A stretch of 64,000 nucleotides of DNA from JBLNDJ01 sp050261515 (GTDB lineage Bacteria > Acidobacteriota > Terriglobia > Bryobacterales > Bryobacteraceae). The stretch is from NCBI GenBank assembly GCA_050261515.1, contig JBLNDJ010000017.1, positions 62,001-126,000 on the forward strand, read 5' to 3'. The notes under the pieces were generated by a model that worked only from the letters and a program-made list of their open reading frames with translations, did no database searches and had not been told where the DNA came from. Below, in pieces: positions 16,483 to 25,751 of this stretch (position 1 is its first letter; every line of letters begins with the position of its first letter). The position numbers and the translations under genes were made by a program.

Positions 16483-17847
16483 ATGAAACGCTTTCGCATT
16501 CTTGTGGTCGATGACGAGCCGGCGATCCGGCAGTCGCTGTGTGGGGTGTTGGACGACGAAGGCTATCAGGCCGATTCGGCCGCAAGCGGCGAGGCTTGTC
16601 TCGAAGAGCTGGCCCGGCAGTCCTACGACCTGGTCCTGCTTGACATCTGGCTGCCCGGCATGGACGGCATGGAAACGCTGGCGCGCATTCAGGAGCTTCC
16701 GTTCGCCGACCGGCCCGTGGTGGTCATGATCTCCGGCCACGGCAACATCGAGACCGCGGTCAAGTGCACGAAGCTCGGCGCGTTCGATTTTCTCGAGAAG
16801 CCGCTCACGATTCCGAAGGTGTCGATCGTCGCCAAGAACGCGATCCAGCACCGGCGGCTGCATCTCGAGAACGAGCGGCTGCGCGACGGCGGCGAGTCGA
16901 AGTACCGGATCATCGGCGAGAGCGTCCCGATGAAGGCGCTCAGGCAGCAGCTCGCCCTGATGGCGGGCACCAACGGGCGCGTGCTGATTTACGGCGAGAG
17001 CGGCACGGGCAAGGAACTCGTCGCGCACACGATTCACGCGATGAGCCCGCGCGCGGAGGAGCCGTTCGTCGAGGTCAACTGCGCCGCGATCCCCGAGGAG
17101 CTGATCGAGAGCGAGCTGTTCGGCCACCGCAAGGGCAGCTTCACGGGCGCCACCGAAGATAAGGTCGGCAAATTCCAGAAGGCAGACGCCGGCTCGCTGT
17201 TCCTCGACGAAGTCGGCGACATGAGCCTCAAGACGCAGGCCAAGGTGCTGCGCGCGCTCGAGGAGCAGCGGTTCGAGCCGGTCGGCGCGTCGTCGTTCGT
17301 GCAGGTGGACGTGCGCGTGATCGCCGCCACCAACAAGCATCTGGAAGAGGAGATCGAGCGCGGCAATTTCCGGGAAGACCTGTTTTACAGGTTGAACGTG
17401 ATCCCGTTCTACGTGCCGCCGCTGCGCGACCGGCGCGAGGACATCCCGCAGCTCGCCGACTACTTCCTGCACGAATTCACGACGGCCTACGGGCGCAAGC
17501 CGAAGGAGCTGACCGAGGAGGCCTACGCGACGCTGGTCGATTACTACTGGCCGGGCAACGTGCGCGAGCTGAAGAACCTGATGGAGCGCATCGTGATCAT
17601 GAACCCGCAGGTGCGTGTGGATGCGCGACACATTCCCCTGAACCCGGCGCGGCGCGCCGCCCCCGAGCGCAGCTTCGAACGCTTCGGCAGCTTGCAGGAA
17701 GTGCGCGAATCCGCCGAGCGCGAATACATCCTCAAGAAGCTCGAAGAGACGCACGGCAACGTGAGCCGCACGGCGGAACTGCTGGGCCTGGAGCGCAGCA
17801 ACCTCTACCGCAAGATGAAGACGCTGGGGATCGCGCCGAAAGAATAG
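16483..17847 (+). CDS. ntrX: sigma-54-dependent response regulator, NtrX type
   Basis: ATG 16483 begins MKRFRILVVDDEPAIRQSL. The receiver phospho-Asp is near residue 54 (LLDIWLPGMDG). The AAA+ domain has Walker A GESGTGKE near 170 and the sigma-54 contact loop GSFTGAT near 217 (GSFTGA instead of the common GAFTGA). A Fis-type helix-turn-helix ends the protein (RTAELLGLERSNLYRKM). At 454 residues it has the normal length. It pairs with the upstream NtrY kinase. The frame is open upstream to 16327, but that part overlaps ntrY and the repeat. Confidence 0.93.
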   Translation: MKRFRILVVDDEPAIRQSLCGVLDDEGYQADSAASGEACLEELARQSYDLVLLDIWLPGMDGMETLARIQELPFADRPVVVMISGHGNIETAVKCTKLGAFDFLEKPLTIPKVSIVAKNAIQHRRLHLENERLRDGGESKYRIIGESVPMKALRQQLALMAGTNGRVLIYGESGTGKELVAHTIHAMSPRAEEPFVEVNCAAIPEELIESELFGHRKGSFTGATEDKVGKFQKADAGSLFLDEVGDMSLKTQAKVLRALEEQRFEPVGASSFVQVDVRVIAATNKHLEEEIERGNFREDLFYRLNVIPFYVPPLRDRREDIPQLADYFLHEFTTAYGRKPKELTEEAYATLVDYYWPGNVRELKNLMERIVIMNPQVRVDARHIPLNPARRAAPERSFERFGSLQEVRESAEREYILKKLEETHGNVSRTAELLGLERSNLYRKMKTLGIAPKE

Positions 17848-17889
17848 CGCCGGGGCGCGCCCGCGCCGTGCGGCCGCGCCCTCCGGCCG

Positions 17890-18090
17890 TTATCCGGCGG
17901 TTTTTGCGCCGGGCTTCACGTCGCGCATCGCGCCGCGCACCTTGTCGGCAAGTTCCGCCGGGATCTCATCCATATTGTGGGCGGTCCTGGCGTGTTCGGC
18001 GCATTTCTGCAGCACTTCCTGCTCGGTTTCCCCACTCGCCTCGAAATCGCAATCCACGCCGACGTCCCGGCAACGGATTACTTTGGCCAT
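17890..18090 (-). CDS. DUF1059 family small protein
   Basis: This 66-residue protein begins MAKVIRCRDVGVDCDFEASG and contains TEQEVLQKCAEHARTAH, the DUF1059 pattern with two N-terminal cysteines. An excellent ribosome site (AAGGAGGGGC) fixes the ATG at 18090; longer frames upstream are not supported. Function is unknown; a metal or regulatory role has been guessed for the family. It is convergent with ntrX and divergent from nuoM. Confidence 0.85.
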   Translation of the reverse strand: MAKVIRCRDVGVDCDFEASGETEQEVLQKCAEHARTAHNMDEIPAELADKVRGAMRDVKPGAKTAG

Positions 18091-18225
18091 AGTGCCCCTC
18101 CTTGGCCGAATTGTACGCCAGTTCGGGCCCGGCCCCAAGAGGCCCGCGCGGGGGTTGCAGCGCCGCTTCGCGCAGGGCGAGGGCGCGGCGGCCTGTTGCG
18201 GTAAGATGTAGGACTGCCGTTCTGT

Positions 18226-19746
18226 ATGGACCACATTCTTTCCATCGTCCTGTGCACGCCGCTGGCGGGCCTGCTGGTTCTGCTGCTGATTCCCTCGAAC
18301 CGTCCGCAGCTCGTCAAGCTGTGGGCGAATCTCACGACGTTCGCCGGCTTTCTCGTCTGCCTGCCGCTGATTTTCGGCTTCGACCGCGCCAAGGATTTTC
18401 AGTTCGTCGAGCGGGCCGACTGGATCCCGTCGATCGGCGCATCGTACTTCCTCGCGATCGACGGCTACAGCCTGCTGCTGGTCGCGCTCACCGGCCTGGT
18501 CGGCTTCATCGCCACGCTGTCAAGCTGGAACGCCATCGGGACGCGAATCAAGGAATACTACGCCAACCTGCTGTTCCTTCAGGCGACGATGATGGGCGTC
18601 TTCATGGCCCGCGATTTCCTGCTGTTCTTCGTGTTCTGGGAAATCGGGCTGGTGCCGATGTACCTGATCATCGCCGTCTGGGGCGGCCCGCGGCGCGTGT
18701 ACTCGGCCTACAAGTTCATCATCTACACGTTAATCGGATCGATGGTGATGTTCCTCGGCATCCTGGCGCTGTACTTCGCGCACCACGCCGAGTTCCAGGT
18801 CTACTCGTTCGCGATTCCGGACCTGATGCGCGCGACGCTCTCGCCCACGATGCAATGGTGGGTGTTCTGGGCGTTCTTCGCGGGCTTCGCCGTGAAGGTG
18901 CCGATGTGGCCGCTGCACACATGGCTGCCGGACGCCCACACGGAAGCCCCGACGGCGGGCTCGGTCATCCTGGCGAGCGTGCTGCTGAAGATGGGGACCT
19001 ACGGGCTGCTGCGCTTCTCGCTGCCGCTCGTGCCGGACGCCTCGCGCCATCCGCTGGTGGTGAACATCATGGGGCTGCTGTCGCTGATCGCAATCGTCTA
19101 CGGCGGTCTCGTCTGCCTGATGCAGAAGGACTGGAAGAAGCTGATCGCGTACTCCTCGGTGAGCCACCTTGGCTTCTGCACGCTAGGCATCTTCGCGCTG
19201 AACCAGGCCGGCATCGCGGGCTCGATGCTCCAGCAGATCAACCACGGCATATCGACCGGCATGCTCTTCCTGATTGTCGGCGTGGTGTACGAGCGGCGGC
19301 ACACGCGCGAGATCTCCGAGTACGGCGGGCTGCTGCGAGTGATGCCGGTGTTCACGATGGTGTTCTTCATCACTGCGCTCAGCTCGATGGGGCTGCCCTC
19401 GCTCAACGGGTTCATCGGCGAGATTTCGATTCTGAAGGGCGCCTACCAGATGTCGTTCAACTGGGCGTTCTGGTGCGCGGTCGGAATCGCGCTCGGCGCG
19501 GCGTACCTGATCTGGCTGTTCCAGCGGACCATGCTGGGCCAGGTGACTGAGAAGAACGCGGGGCTGCGCGATTTGTCGATTCGCGAGATTGCGGTGTTCG
19601 CACCGCTGATCGTGCTGGCGTTCTGGATCGGGCTCTACCCGAAGCCGTTCTTCGGCGTGCTCGACCGGCCCGCGGCGCAGATTGTCGAGCGGGTGCAGAG
19701 CGCGGGCCGGCAGCCGTCGGCCGTCAACCTTCAGCACTTGCGCTGA
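18226..19746 (+). CDS. nuoM: NADH-quinone oxidoreductase subunit M-like proton channel
   Basis: This is a 506-residue polytopic protein of the complex I antiporter-like family. The NuoM signatures are visible: LLFFVFWEIGLVPMYLIIAVWGG, AGFAVKVPMWPLHTWLPDAH with EAPTAGSVILASVLLKMG, and KKLIAYSSVSHLGF. Conserved Glu in FWEIGL and Lys in VKVP are present. No other nuo gene is adjacent, so it is an extra or scattered copy, or pairs with a subunit elsewhere. There is no clear ribosome site. It is followed 7 bp later by an unrelated epimerase. Confidence 0.9.
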   Translation: MDHILSIVLCTPLAGLLVLLLIPSNRPQLVKLWANLTTFAGFLVCLPLIFGFDRAKDFQFVERADWIPSIGASYFLAIDGYSLLLVALTGLVGFIATLSSWNAIGTRIKEYYANLLFLQATMMGVFMARDFLLFFVFWEIGLVPMYLIIAVWGGPRRVYSAYKFIIYTLIGSMVMFLGILALYFAHHAEFQVYSFAIPDLMRATLSPTMQWWVFWAFFAGFAVKVPMWPLHTWLPDAHTEAPTAGSVILASVLLKMGTYGLLRFSLPLVPDASRHPLVVNIMGLLSLIAIVYGGLVCLMQKDWKKLIAYSSVSHLGFCTLGIFALNQAGIAGSMLQQINHGISTGMLFLIVGVVYERRHTREISEYGGLLRVMPVFTMVFFITALSSMGLPSLNGFIGEISILKGAYQMSFNWAFWCAVGIALGAAYLIWLFQRTMLGQVTEKNAGLRDLSIREIAVFAPLIVLAFWIGLYPKPFFGVLDRPAAQIVERVQSAGRQPSAVNLQHLR

Positions 19747-19753
19747 GACTCAT

Positions 19754-20548
19754 ATGATCGTCGCGCTGACGGGCGCTTCCGGGTTCATCGGGCAAGCGCT
19801 GAGCCGGCGCCTGCTCGCTTCGGGTCACACCGTTCTTCCCGTCAAAATGCGCGAGGGCCAGGCTGTGCCCGAGTGCGACGCCGCGGTGCACCTGGCGGGG
19901 GAGCCCGTCGCGCAGCGGTGGACGGACGAGGCCAAGCGGCGGATTCGCGAGAGCCGCGTCGAGGGCACGCGCCGCGTCGTTTCCCAGCTTTCGGAACGGA
20001 CGCGGGTCTTCGTGTGCGGTTGCGCGACCGGCATCTACGGCTCGGGGTTCCTGGCCGATGTTTGCAGGGAATGGGAGCAGGCGGCGGACGAGGCGGCGCG
20101 GCCCGGCCGGCGCGTGGTGAAACTGCGGACCGGCATCGTGCTGGGGCCGGGCGGCGGCGCTCTCGAACGCATGCTGCCTGCGTTCCGCCTGGGCGCGGGC
20201 GGGCGGCTGGGCTCGGGCGAGCAGTGGATGTCCTGGATTCACATCGACGACGTCGCCGGGCTGATCGAGTTCGCGTTGAACCACGAGTGTGTCGAGGGGC
20301 CGCTCGACGCCGCGGCGCCGAATCCGGTGACGAACGCGGAGTTCACACGCGAGCTGGCGCGCGCGCTCAATCGACCGGCTGCCGTGCGCGTCCCGGCCTT
20401 CGTGCTGCGGCTGATATTCGGGGAGATGGCGTCCGTGCTGCTCGAAGGCCCCCGCGTGCTGCCCGCCGCCGCGCTCGAGGCCGGCTACCGGTTTCGCTAT
20501 CCGGTGCTCGGCCCGGCGCTGCGGGAGATCATCGCAGCGATTCGATAG
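19754..20548 (+). CDS. TIGR01777 family NAD-dependent epimerase-like protein
   Basis: This is an extended SDR protein. The start ATG 19754 gives MIVALTGASGFIGQAL, the nucleotide-binding loop. Family motifs are AVHLAGEPVAQRWTDEAKRRI, ESRVEGTRRV, CATGIYG and SWIHIDDVAGLI. At 264 residues it is about 30 shorter than usual. The loop after IYG that normally holds several acidic residues is missing (ATGIYGSGFLADVCREWE). Function in the family is poorly defined. It overlaps the convergent acyl-CoA synthetase gene by 20 bp. Confidence 0.87.
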   Translation: MIVALTGASGFIGQALSRRLLASGHTVLPVKMREGQAVPECDAAVHLAGEPVAQRWTDEAKRRIRESRVEGTRRVVSQLSERTRVFVCGCATGIYGSGFLADVCREWEQAADEAARPGRRVVKLRTGIVLGPGGGALERMLPAFRLGAGGRLGSGEQWMSWIHIDDVAGLIEFALNHECVEGPLDAAAPNPVTNAEFTRELARALNRPAAVRVPAFVLRLIFGEMASVLLEGPRVLPAAALEAGYRFRYPVLGPALREIIAAIR

Positions 20549-22259
20549 CTTCCTTGAAGTTCTCGATCGCACGGCCCCGGCGCACTTTGAGCGTGGCCGT
20601 CAGCTCGCCGGATTCGATCGTGAAGTCGCGTTCGAGGACCCGGTATTTGCGGATCTGCTCGAAATCGGCGAGTTTCGCGTTCACTCGCGCGACGGCTTCG
20701 CGCACGGCGGCAACGATGGGCGGGGCTGTGACGAGCTCGGCTTCGGGCGCGTTGCGGAAGGCGTTCATGCCGGGCAGCGTCGCGGCAACGGCGGGGTTCA
20801 CGGTGAGGAGCGCGGTGACGTGCGGCTGCCCGTCGCCGAGCGGCAGCACGTGGCTCACCACCGGCTCGAGGCGAAACAGCGCTTCGATGCGCGCCGGGTA
20901 GATCTTGCGGCCGTTCGAGGCGACGATCACTTCTTTCTTGCGGCCAATGATCGTCACGTAGCCTTCGGCATCGATCGCGGCCAGGTCGCCCGTGTGGAGC
21001 CAGCCCCCGCGAAGCACTTCGGCGGTGGCGGCGGGGTCCTTGTAGTATCCGGCGAACAGCGTGGGGCCGCGCAGGAGCAGCTCGCCGTCGCCGGCGATCC
21101 GTATCTCGATGCCCGGCAGCGTGCGGCCGATCGAGCCGGGCTTCATCCGGCCGGGCCGGTTGATGATAACGACGCCGCCTTCGGTGAGGCCGTAACCTTC
21201 GATGAGCGGCAGGCCTATGGCGAGGAAGAATTCGGCCAGCTCGCTGCCTAGCGGGGCCGAGCCCGAGGCGCAGGCGCGCAGGCAGCCGCCAAAGCGCGCG
21301 CGCATTTTGCGGAAGAAAACGCGGTCGGCGAGCGCGAGCGCCGCGCGCGCGGCGAGCGGAACGGAGCGGCCTTCGCGGCGGAGCACGGCGGCGCGGGCTC
21401 CGAGGCTCAGTGCGCGCTCGAACATGCCCTCGACGACGCGCCCGCGCTTGCGCATTTCGGTCCGGATGGTCGCGTGGACCCGCTCCCACAGGCGCGGCGG
21501 CGCGACGAACAGCGTGGGCCGCGCGCGCTGGAACTCCTGCGGCAGCTTGAGCAGGCTCTCGGCGAACCAGACCGGAACGCCGCAGTAAATGGGGAGCAGC
21601 TCGACCACCAGCCGCTGCATGATATGTGCGGGCGACAGAAACGCGAGCATCGAGTCGGCCGGGCCGAGATCGATCACCTGCGGGCCCAGGGCGATGTTCG
21701 ATACCAGGGCGTGGTGCGTGACCAGTCCCATTTTCGGCTCGCCCATGGCGCCCGAGGTGAGATAGAGGATCGCGCAGTCGGAGCCCGAGACTTCCGGCAG
21801 ACCGGGGGCGCGGCGCCCGCGTTCGCGCAGCTCGTCGAGCGTCATCGCGCCCGCGCACTCGCCTGTGAGCAGGATGACGGCGAGCCCGTCTGGGAAGCGC
21901 GGGTCGCTCGAAAGCGCGCGCAGTGTGGCCGGGCTCTCGACGAATACGGCGCGGGCATCGCAGGCTATGAGCGTCCGGACCATCTCGGCCGCCGGGTAGC
22001 TGGTATAGAGCGCGGCGGCTATCGAGCCGTTCGCCATCACCCCGACATCGGCCAGGTAGAACTCGGCCCGCACCTCGGAGGCGAGCGCGACGATGTCGCC
22101 CTTGCCGATTCCGAGCGAGCGGAGGCCCGCGGCGATCTCAGCGGCGGCTGCGCGGTACTCGTTCCACGTCCAGGTGCGGCCGGCCTGATGCAACGCGGGC
22201 GCGCCGCCGTAGCGCCGGGCGGTTTCGACAAGGACGGAGTACACGGTGGACGCGGTCAT
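20529..22259 (-). CDS. long-chain acyl-CoA synthetase-like AMP-binding enzyme
   Basis: This is a 576-residue ANL-superfamily enzyme. Signature regions are YLTSGAMGEPKMGLVTH (phosphate loop), EGYGLTEGG, GWLHTGD and IGRKKEVIVASNGRKIYP. The phosphate loop differs from the usual TSGTTGxPKG: T-T is A-M, and the residue after PK is M not G. That could lower activity or change specificity. The rest is FadD/long-chain AMP-ligase-like. It is probably cytoplasmic or peripheral membrane. It stands alone on the minus strand, divergent from the phosphatase gene. Confidence 0.88.
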   Translation of the reverse strand: MTASTVYSVLVETARRYGGAPALHQAGRTWTWNEYRAAAAEIAAGLRSLGIGKGDIVALASEVRAEFYLADVGVMANGSIAAALYTSYPAAEMVRTLIACDARAVFVESPATLRALSSDPRFPDGLAVILLTGECAGAMTLDELRERGRRAPGLPEVSGSDCAILYLTSGAMGEPKMGLVTHHALVSNIALGPQVIDLGPADSMLAFLSPAHIMQRLVVELLPIYCGVPVWFAESLLKLPQEFQRARPTLFVAPPRLWERVHATIRTEMRKRGRVVEGMFERALSLGARAAVLRREGRSVPLAARAALALADRVFFRKMRARFGGCLRACASGSAPLGSELAEFFLAIGLPLIEGYGLTEGGVVIINRPGRMKPGSIGRTLPGIEIRIAGDGELLLRGPTLFAGYYKDPAATAEVLRGGWLHTGDLAAIDAEGYVTIIGRKKEVIVASNGRKIYPARIEALFRLEPVVSHVLPLGDGQPHVTALLTVNPAVAATLPGMNAFRNAPEAELVTAPPIVAAVREAVARVNAKLADFEQIRKYRVLERDFTIESGELTATLKVRRGRAIENFKEAIESLR

Positions 22260-22287
22260 CCGGCAGAAATCAGCGTAGCATGGGGAT

Positions 22288-23061
22288 GTGAACTACCTTC
22301 GCGAACTCGAGGTGGCGCGGGCCGCGGCCGTGCGCGCCGGCGAGCAGGCGCTGCGGCACCAGACCAACGGCGTGACAGCCGAAACGAAGATCGATCTTTC
22401 GCCGGTGACCGCCGCCGACCGCGAGGGCGAGCAGCTCATTTCCCGCGCGCTCACCGAGGCGTTTCCCGAAGACGGCCTGCTTGGCGAGGAGGGCGGGCGC
22501 AAGGACGCCGCGGCAGGGCGGCGGTGGATCGTCGATCCGATCGACGGCACGCGCGACTTCCTGCGGGGGCTGCCGACGTGGTCCGTGCTGATCGGCCTCG
22601 AGGATGGGCCCGACGTGGTCGCCGGAGTGGCGCATTTTCCGGCGCAGAACGTGACCTACTGGGCCGCGCGCGGCGCGGGCGCGTTTCGCAACGGCGCGCG
22701 CATACAGGCTTCGAGCATTACCGACCCCTGCCAGGCGCTGCTGTGCGTGAACGGCTTCAACTCCGTGTTGAAGTACCCGTTCGCGCCGCGACTGCTCGAC
22801 TGGATGCGGCAGTTCTGGTCCGTGCGCAGCTTCGGCGGCTGCCAGGACGCCATGCTGGTGGCCTCCGGGCAGGCCGACGCCTGGCTGGAGCCCGAGGGCA
22901 AGCCGTGGGACTTCGCCGCGCTCAAGATCATCGCCGAAGAAGCGGGCGCGGCGTTCTTCAACTTCGACGGCGCGAAGTCGATCTACGGGGGCAACTGCGT
23001 CATCTGCGCTCCGGCGCTCGAGGCGGAGTTGCGGCGCTTCGTGAGCGGCGCGGCCGCTTGA
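22288..23061 (+). CDS. inositol monophosphatase/histidinol phosphatase family protein
   Basis: This is a Mg-dependent phosphatase of the IMPase fold, 257 residues with a GTG start at 22288. The ATG two bases earlier is followed at once by a stop. Metal-site motifs are LGEEGG, WIVDPIDGTRDF and GKPWDFAALKIIAEEAG. The family includes SuhB, CysQ and HisN-like histidinol phosphatases. The sequence alone does not decide the substrate. Its last 62 bp overlap the convergent PEP-CTERM gene. Confidence 0.87.
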   Translation: MNYLRELEVARAAAVRAGEQALRHQTNGVTAETKIDLSPVTAADREGEQLISRALTEAFPEDGLLGEEGGRKDAAAGRRWIVDPIDGTRDFLRGLPTWSVLIGLEDGPDVVAGVAHFPAQNVTYWAARGAGAFRNGARIQASSITDPCQALLCVNGFNSVLKYPFAPRLLDWMRQFWSVRSFGGCQDAMLVASGQADAWLEPEGKPWDFAALKIIAEEAGAAFFNFDGAKSIYGGNCVICAPALEAELRRFVSGAAA

Positions 23062-23851
23062 GCACGCCCAGAAGCACGAGCCCCGCGCCTGCGAGCACGA
23101 AGGTCGTAGCCTCGGGCGCCGGCTCCGGATCGACGCCGCTGGTGTAGGCGATCATGTTGGCGGTCAGATTCGCTGCCTGCGGCTGCGGCGTGTCCCAGTT
23201 GTCGGTCACCCTACCGCTGAACAGGACCAGGCCGGAGCCGTACTGCATTTCGCCGACGATATCGCCCCTTTCGCCCGTGATCAGCGGAATGTAGCCCGTC
23301 CCCCCGAGGGCATCAATGCTGAAGGCGTTGCCCTCCCACGACGTGCCGGACGGGAAGGGCCCGTTGAAGATTGGATGGCTCGGGTTTGCTGCCGTTGCGG
23401 TGTAGGATGCGTACCCGCTGTAGAGCAGATCGACGCCGAAGGGCGTGGACACGCCCGTGTACCACCCGGCGGATTCGATGATGAGCCGGCCGCCGGAGCC
23501 GACCCAGGACAGCACGGAGGCGGAATTCTCGGCCAGAAACCGGTTCAGCCAGGAGTCGGTATCCGCGCCGCCTTCCATGAAGATGAACGACGTAGCCGGC
23601 GTGAACAGCGCGGCTGCGTCGGCCGATTCGTAATAGTCGTAGCTCCAGTTGCCTGCTCCGAACACGCGATTCATCGCGGTGTCAGGAGACGTCGAGTCCC
23701 ACGGCCTGACGTCGACTGCCCGGTACATCAATACCGGAGTCGCAAGACCTGTCGCCGATGCGAAAGACAGAAGAACGCCCAGACGTCCCAGTGCCCCCAG
23801 TGTCATGGACAAAGTATCCAACTTGCCCGGGGGAATGTAAATGGTTTTCAT
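23000..23851 (-). CDS. secreted PEP-CTERM-anchored protein of unknown function
   Basis: This is an exported protein, 283 residues. It has an N-terminal hydrophobic region (MTLGALGRLGVLLSFASATG) and a C-terminal sorting tripartite signal: PEPAPEATT, hydrophobic FVLAGAGLVLLGVL, then basic KRPRRSR. The PEP box is slightly unusual. The middle is rich in Gly, Ser, Tyr and Trp (GAGNWSYDYYESADAAALF, IIESAGWYTGVS) and suggests a beta-rich or flavodoxin-like ThuA-type fold, not proven. No exosortase is in the window. The start could also be ATG 23806. Confidence 0.75.
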   Translation of the reverse strand: MKTIYIPPGKLDTLSMTLGALGRLGVLLSFASATGLATPVLMYRAVDVRPWDSTSPDTAMNRVFGAGNWSYDYYESADAAALFTPATSFIFMEGGADTDSWLNRFLAENSASVLSWVGSGGRLIIESAGWYTGVSTPFGVDLLYSGYASYTATAANPSHPIFNGPFPSGTSWEGNAFSIDALGGTGYIPLITGERGDIVGEMQYGSGLVLFSGRVTDNWDTPQPQAANLTANMIAYTSGVDPEPAPEATTFVLAGAGLVLLGVLKRPRRSRSAATPPRAPERR

Positions 23852-23941
23852 GTTCCAGGCAGAAATTTCACGATTAGCGGCACTTTTTTACGGAAACTCT
23901 AATGTTTTTTGATTGGCAGCCGATTTGCTGTGTGAACGCAT

Positions 23942-24046
23942 ATGGACGTTGTCCTGGTCACCGCAATCTTTCCTGCGAGTCTCGGCGTGGCGTACTGGAT
24001 TCAGAAGGCCGCCCTCGCCGCCCTGCTTCGCTACATGAGCGAGTAG
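23942..24046 (+). CDS. candidate 34-residue small membrane protein
   Basis: The frame reads MDVVLVTAIFPASLGVA then YWIQKAALAALLRYMSE and ends with TAG. It could form one membrane helix. It lies 37 bp before ilvD on the same strand, but has no clear ribosome site. It is the only open frame of interest in the 232 bp between the PEP-CTERM gene and ilvD. It might be chance. Confidence 0.3.
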   Translation: MDVVLVTAIFPASLGVAYWIQKAALAALLRYMSE

Positions 24047-24083
24047 CTGTCCTGCTGGTACTGGTACGATAGTTCAAACATCT

Positions 24084-25751
24084 ATGGCACTCCGGAGTTC
24101 CGCAATCACTCAGGGACGGGACCGCGCGCCGGCGCGCGCGATGCTCAAGGGTATAGGATTTACGGACGAAGATCTCGCCAAGCCGATCATCGGCGTCGCC
24201 AACACCTGGATCGAGACCATGCCGTGCAACTTCAACCTGCGCGAGCTGGCCGCGAAGGTGAAGGAAGGGATACGTGCGGCGGGCGGGACTCCGATGGAGT
24301 TCAACACCATAGCGATCAGCGACGGCGTAACGATGGGGACGCAGGGCATGAAGGCGTCGCTCGTCAGCCGCGAGGTGATCGCGGATTCGATCGAACTGGT
24401 AGCGCGCGGGCACATGTTCGACGGCGTGATCGCGCTGGTGGCATGCGACAAGACCATTCCCGGCGCGGCGATGGCGCTGCTGCGGCTGAACGTGCCGGGC
24501 CTGGTGCTTTACGGGGGCACCATCCTGCCCGGGCATCACGCGGGGCGGGACATCACGATTCAGGATGTTTTCGAGGCCGTGGGGGCGAACGCCGCCGGCC
24601 GGATGACGGACGCGGAGCTGCTCGACATCGAGAACCATGCCTGCCCGGGCGCGGGCGCGTGCGGCGGCCAGTACACGGCGAACACGATGGCCACCGTGAT
24701 GGAGACGATCGGCCTCTCGCCGATGGGGACGGCCGCGGTCCCGCAGGTGGACCCGCTCAAGAACGACGTGGCGTACCGGTGCGGGCAGCTTATCGTGGAC
24801 GCGGTGCGGCGAGACCTGAAGCCGTGCGCGATCGTCACGCGCAAGGCGATCGACAACGCGATCGCGTCGGTCGCCGCGAGCGGCGGCTCCACCAACGCCG
24901 TGCTGCACCTGCTCGCGTTAGCGCGCGAGGCGGACGTGCCGCTTTCGATCGACGATTTCCAGACCGTGAGCGAGCGGACGCCGCTGCTGGCGGATTTGAA
25001 GCCCGCCGGGAGGTTTGTCGCTTCGGACGTGCACGCCGCCGGGGGCATTCCGGTGCTGGCGAAGCGGCTCGTAGACGGCGGCTACGTGGACGGCTCGGCC
25101 ATCACGATCACGGGCCGGAGGCTGGCCGAGGAAGCGGCCGGGGCGAAGGAGACGCCCGGCCAGGAAGTGATTCGGCCGCTGTCGAACCCGATCAAGACGT
25201 CGGGGGGCCTGGTGATCCTGAAAGGGACGCTCGCACCTGAGGGGTGCGTGATCAAGGTGACGGGCGTCGAGCGCAAGCTGCACAGGGGCCGCGCGCGCGT
25301 TTTCGATTGCGAAGAGGACGCCATGGCCGCGGTGACGCACGGCCGCGTCGAGGCGGGCGACGTCGTTGTCATCCGCTACGAAGGGCCGCGCGGCGGGCCG
25401 GGGATGCGCGAGATGCTCGGGGTGACCAGCGCGATCGTCGGCGCCGGGTTGTCGGAGAGTGTCGCACTGGTAACAGACGGACGGTTCAGCGGCGCGACCC
25501 GGGGATTCATGGTGGGGCACGTCGCCCCGGAAGCCGCGGCCGGGGGGCCGATCGCGGCGCTCACCGAGGGAGACGTGATTACGATCGATATCGCCCGCCG
25601 CACGATCGACGCCGAGGTCGCGCCTGAGATCCTCAAGCAGCGGCTGGCGCGCTGGTCCGCACCTCCGGCCCGGTACCGGACGGGGGTGTTTGCCAAATAT
25701 TGCGCGCTGGTTTCCTCAGCGTCGGATGGGGCAATTACATCGCGGGCTTAA
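24084..25751 (+). CDS. ilvD: dihydroxy-acid dehydratase
   Basis: IlvD converts dihydroxy-acids to the keto-acid precursors of branched-chain amino acids. The iron-sulfur ligands are visible as PCNFN, ACDKTIPG and CPGAGACGGQYTANTM. The active-site segment SGGSTNAVLHL and the C-terminal GRFSGATRGFMVGHVAPEA are both intact. At 555 residues it has normal length. It has no ilv neighbours here. Its stop and the trxA stop overlap on opposite strands by 4 bp. Confidence 0.96.
   Translation: MALRSSAITQGRDRAPARAMLKGIGFTDEDLAKPIIGVANTWIETMPCNFNLRELAAKVKEGIRAAGGTPMEFNTIAISDGVTMGTQGMKASLVSREVIADSIELVARGHMFDGVIALVACDKTIPGAAMALLRLNVPGLVLYGGTILPGHHAGRDITIQDVFEAVGANAAGRMTDAELLDIENHACPGAGACGGQYTANTMATVMETIGLSPMGTAAVPQVDPLKNDVAYRCGQLIVDAVRRDLKPCAIVTRKAIDNAIASVAASGGSTNAVLHLLALAREADVPLSIDDFQTVSERTPLLADLKPAGRFVASDVHAAGGIPVLAKRLVDGGYVDGSAITITGRRLAEEAAGAKETPGQEVIRPLSNPIKTSGGLVILKGTLAPEGCVIKVTGVERKLHRGRARVFDCEEDAMAAVTHGRVEAGDVVVIRYEGPRGGPGMREMLGVTSAIVGAGLSESVALVTDGRFSGATRGFMVGHVAPEAAAGGPIAALTEGDVITIDIARRTIDAEVAPEILKQRLARWSAPPARYRTGVFAKYCALVSSASDGAITSRA

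Noticed and set aside
17848..17889. GC-rich hairpin between ntrX and the DUF1059 gene
   Set aside because: Imperfect stem with a long loop and no T-run; cannot be told from background.
18102..19550. 482-codon plus-strand frame overlapping nuoM
   Set aside because: Shifted frame with Arg/His-rich sequence; nuoM motifs are in the other frame.
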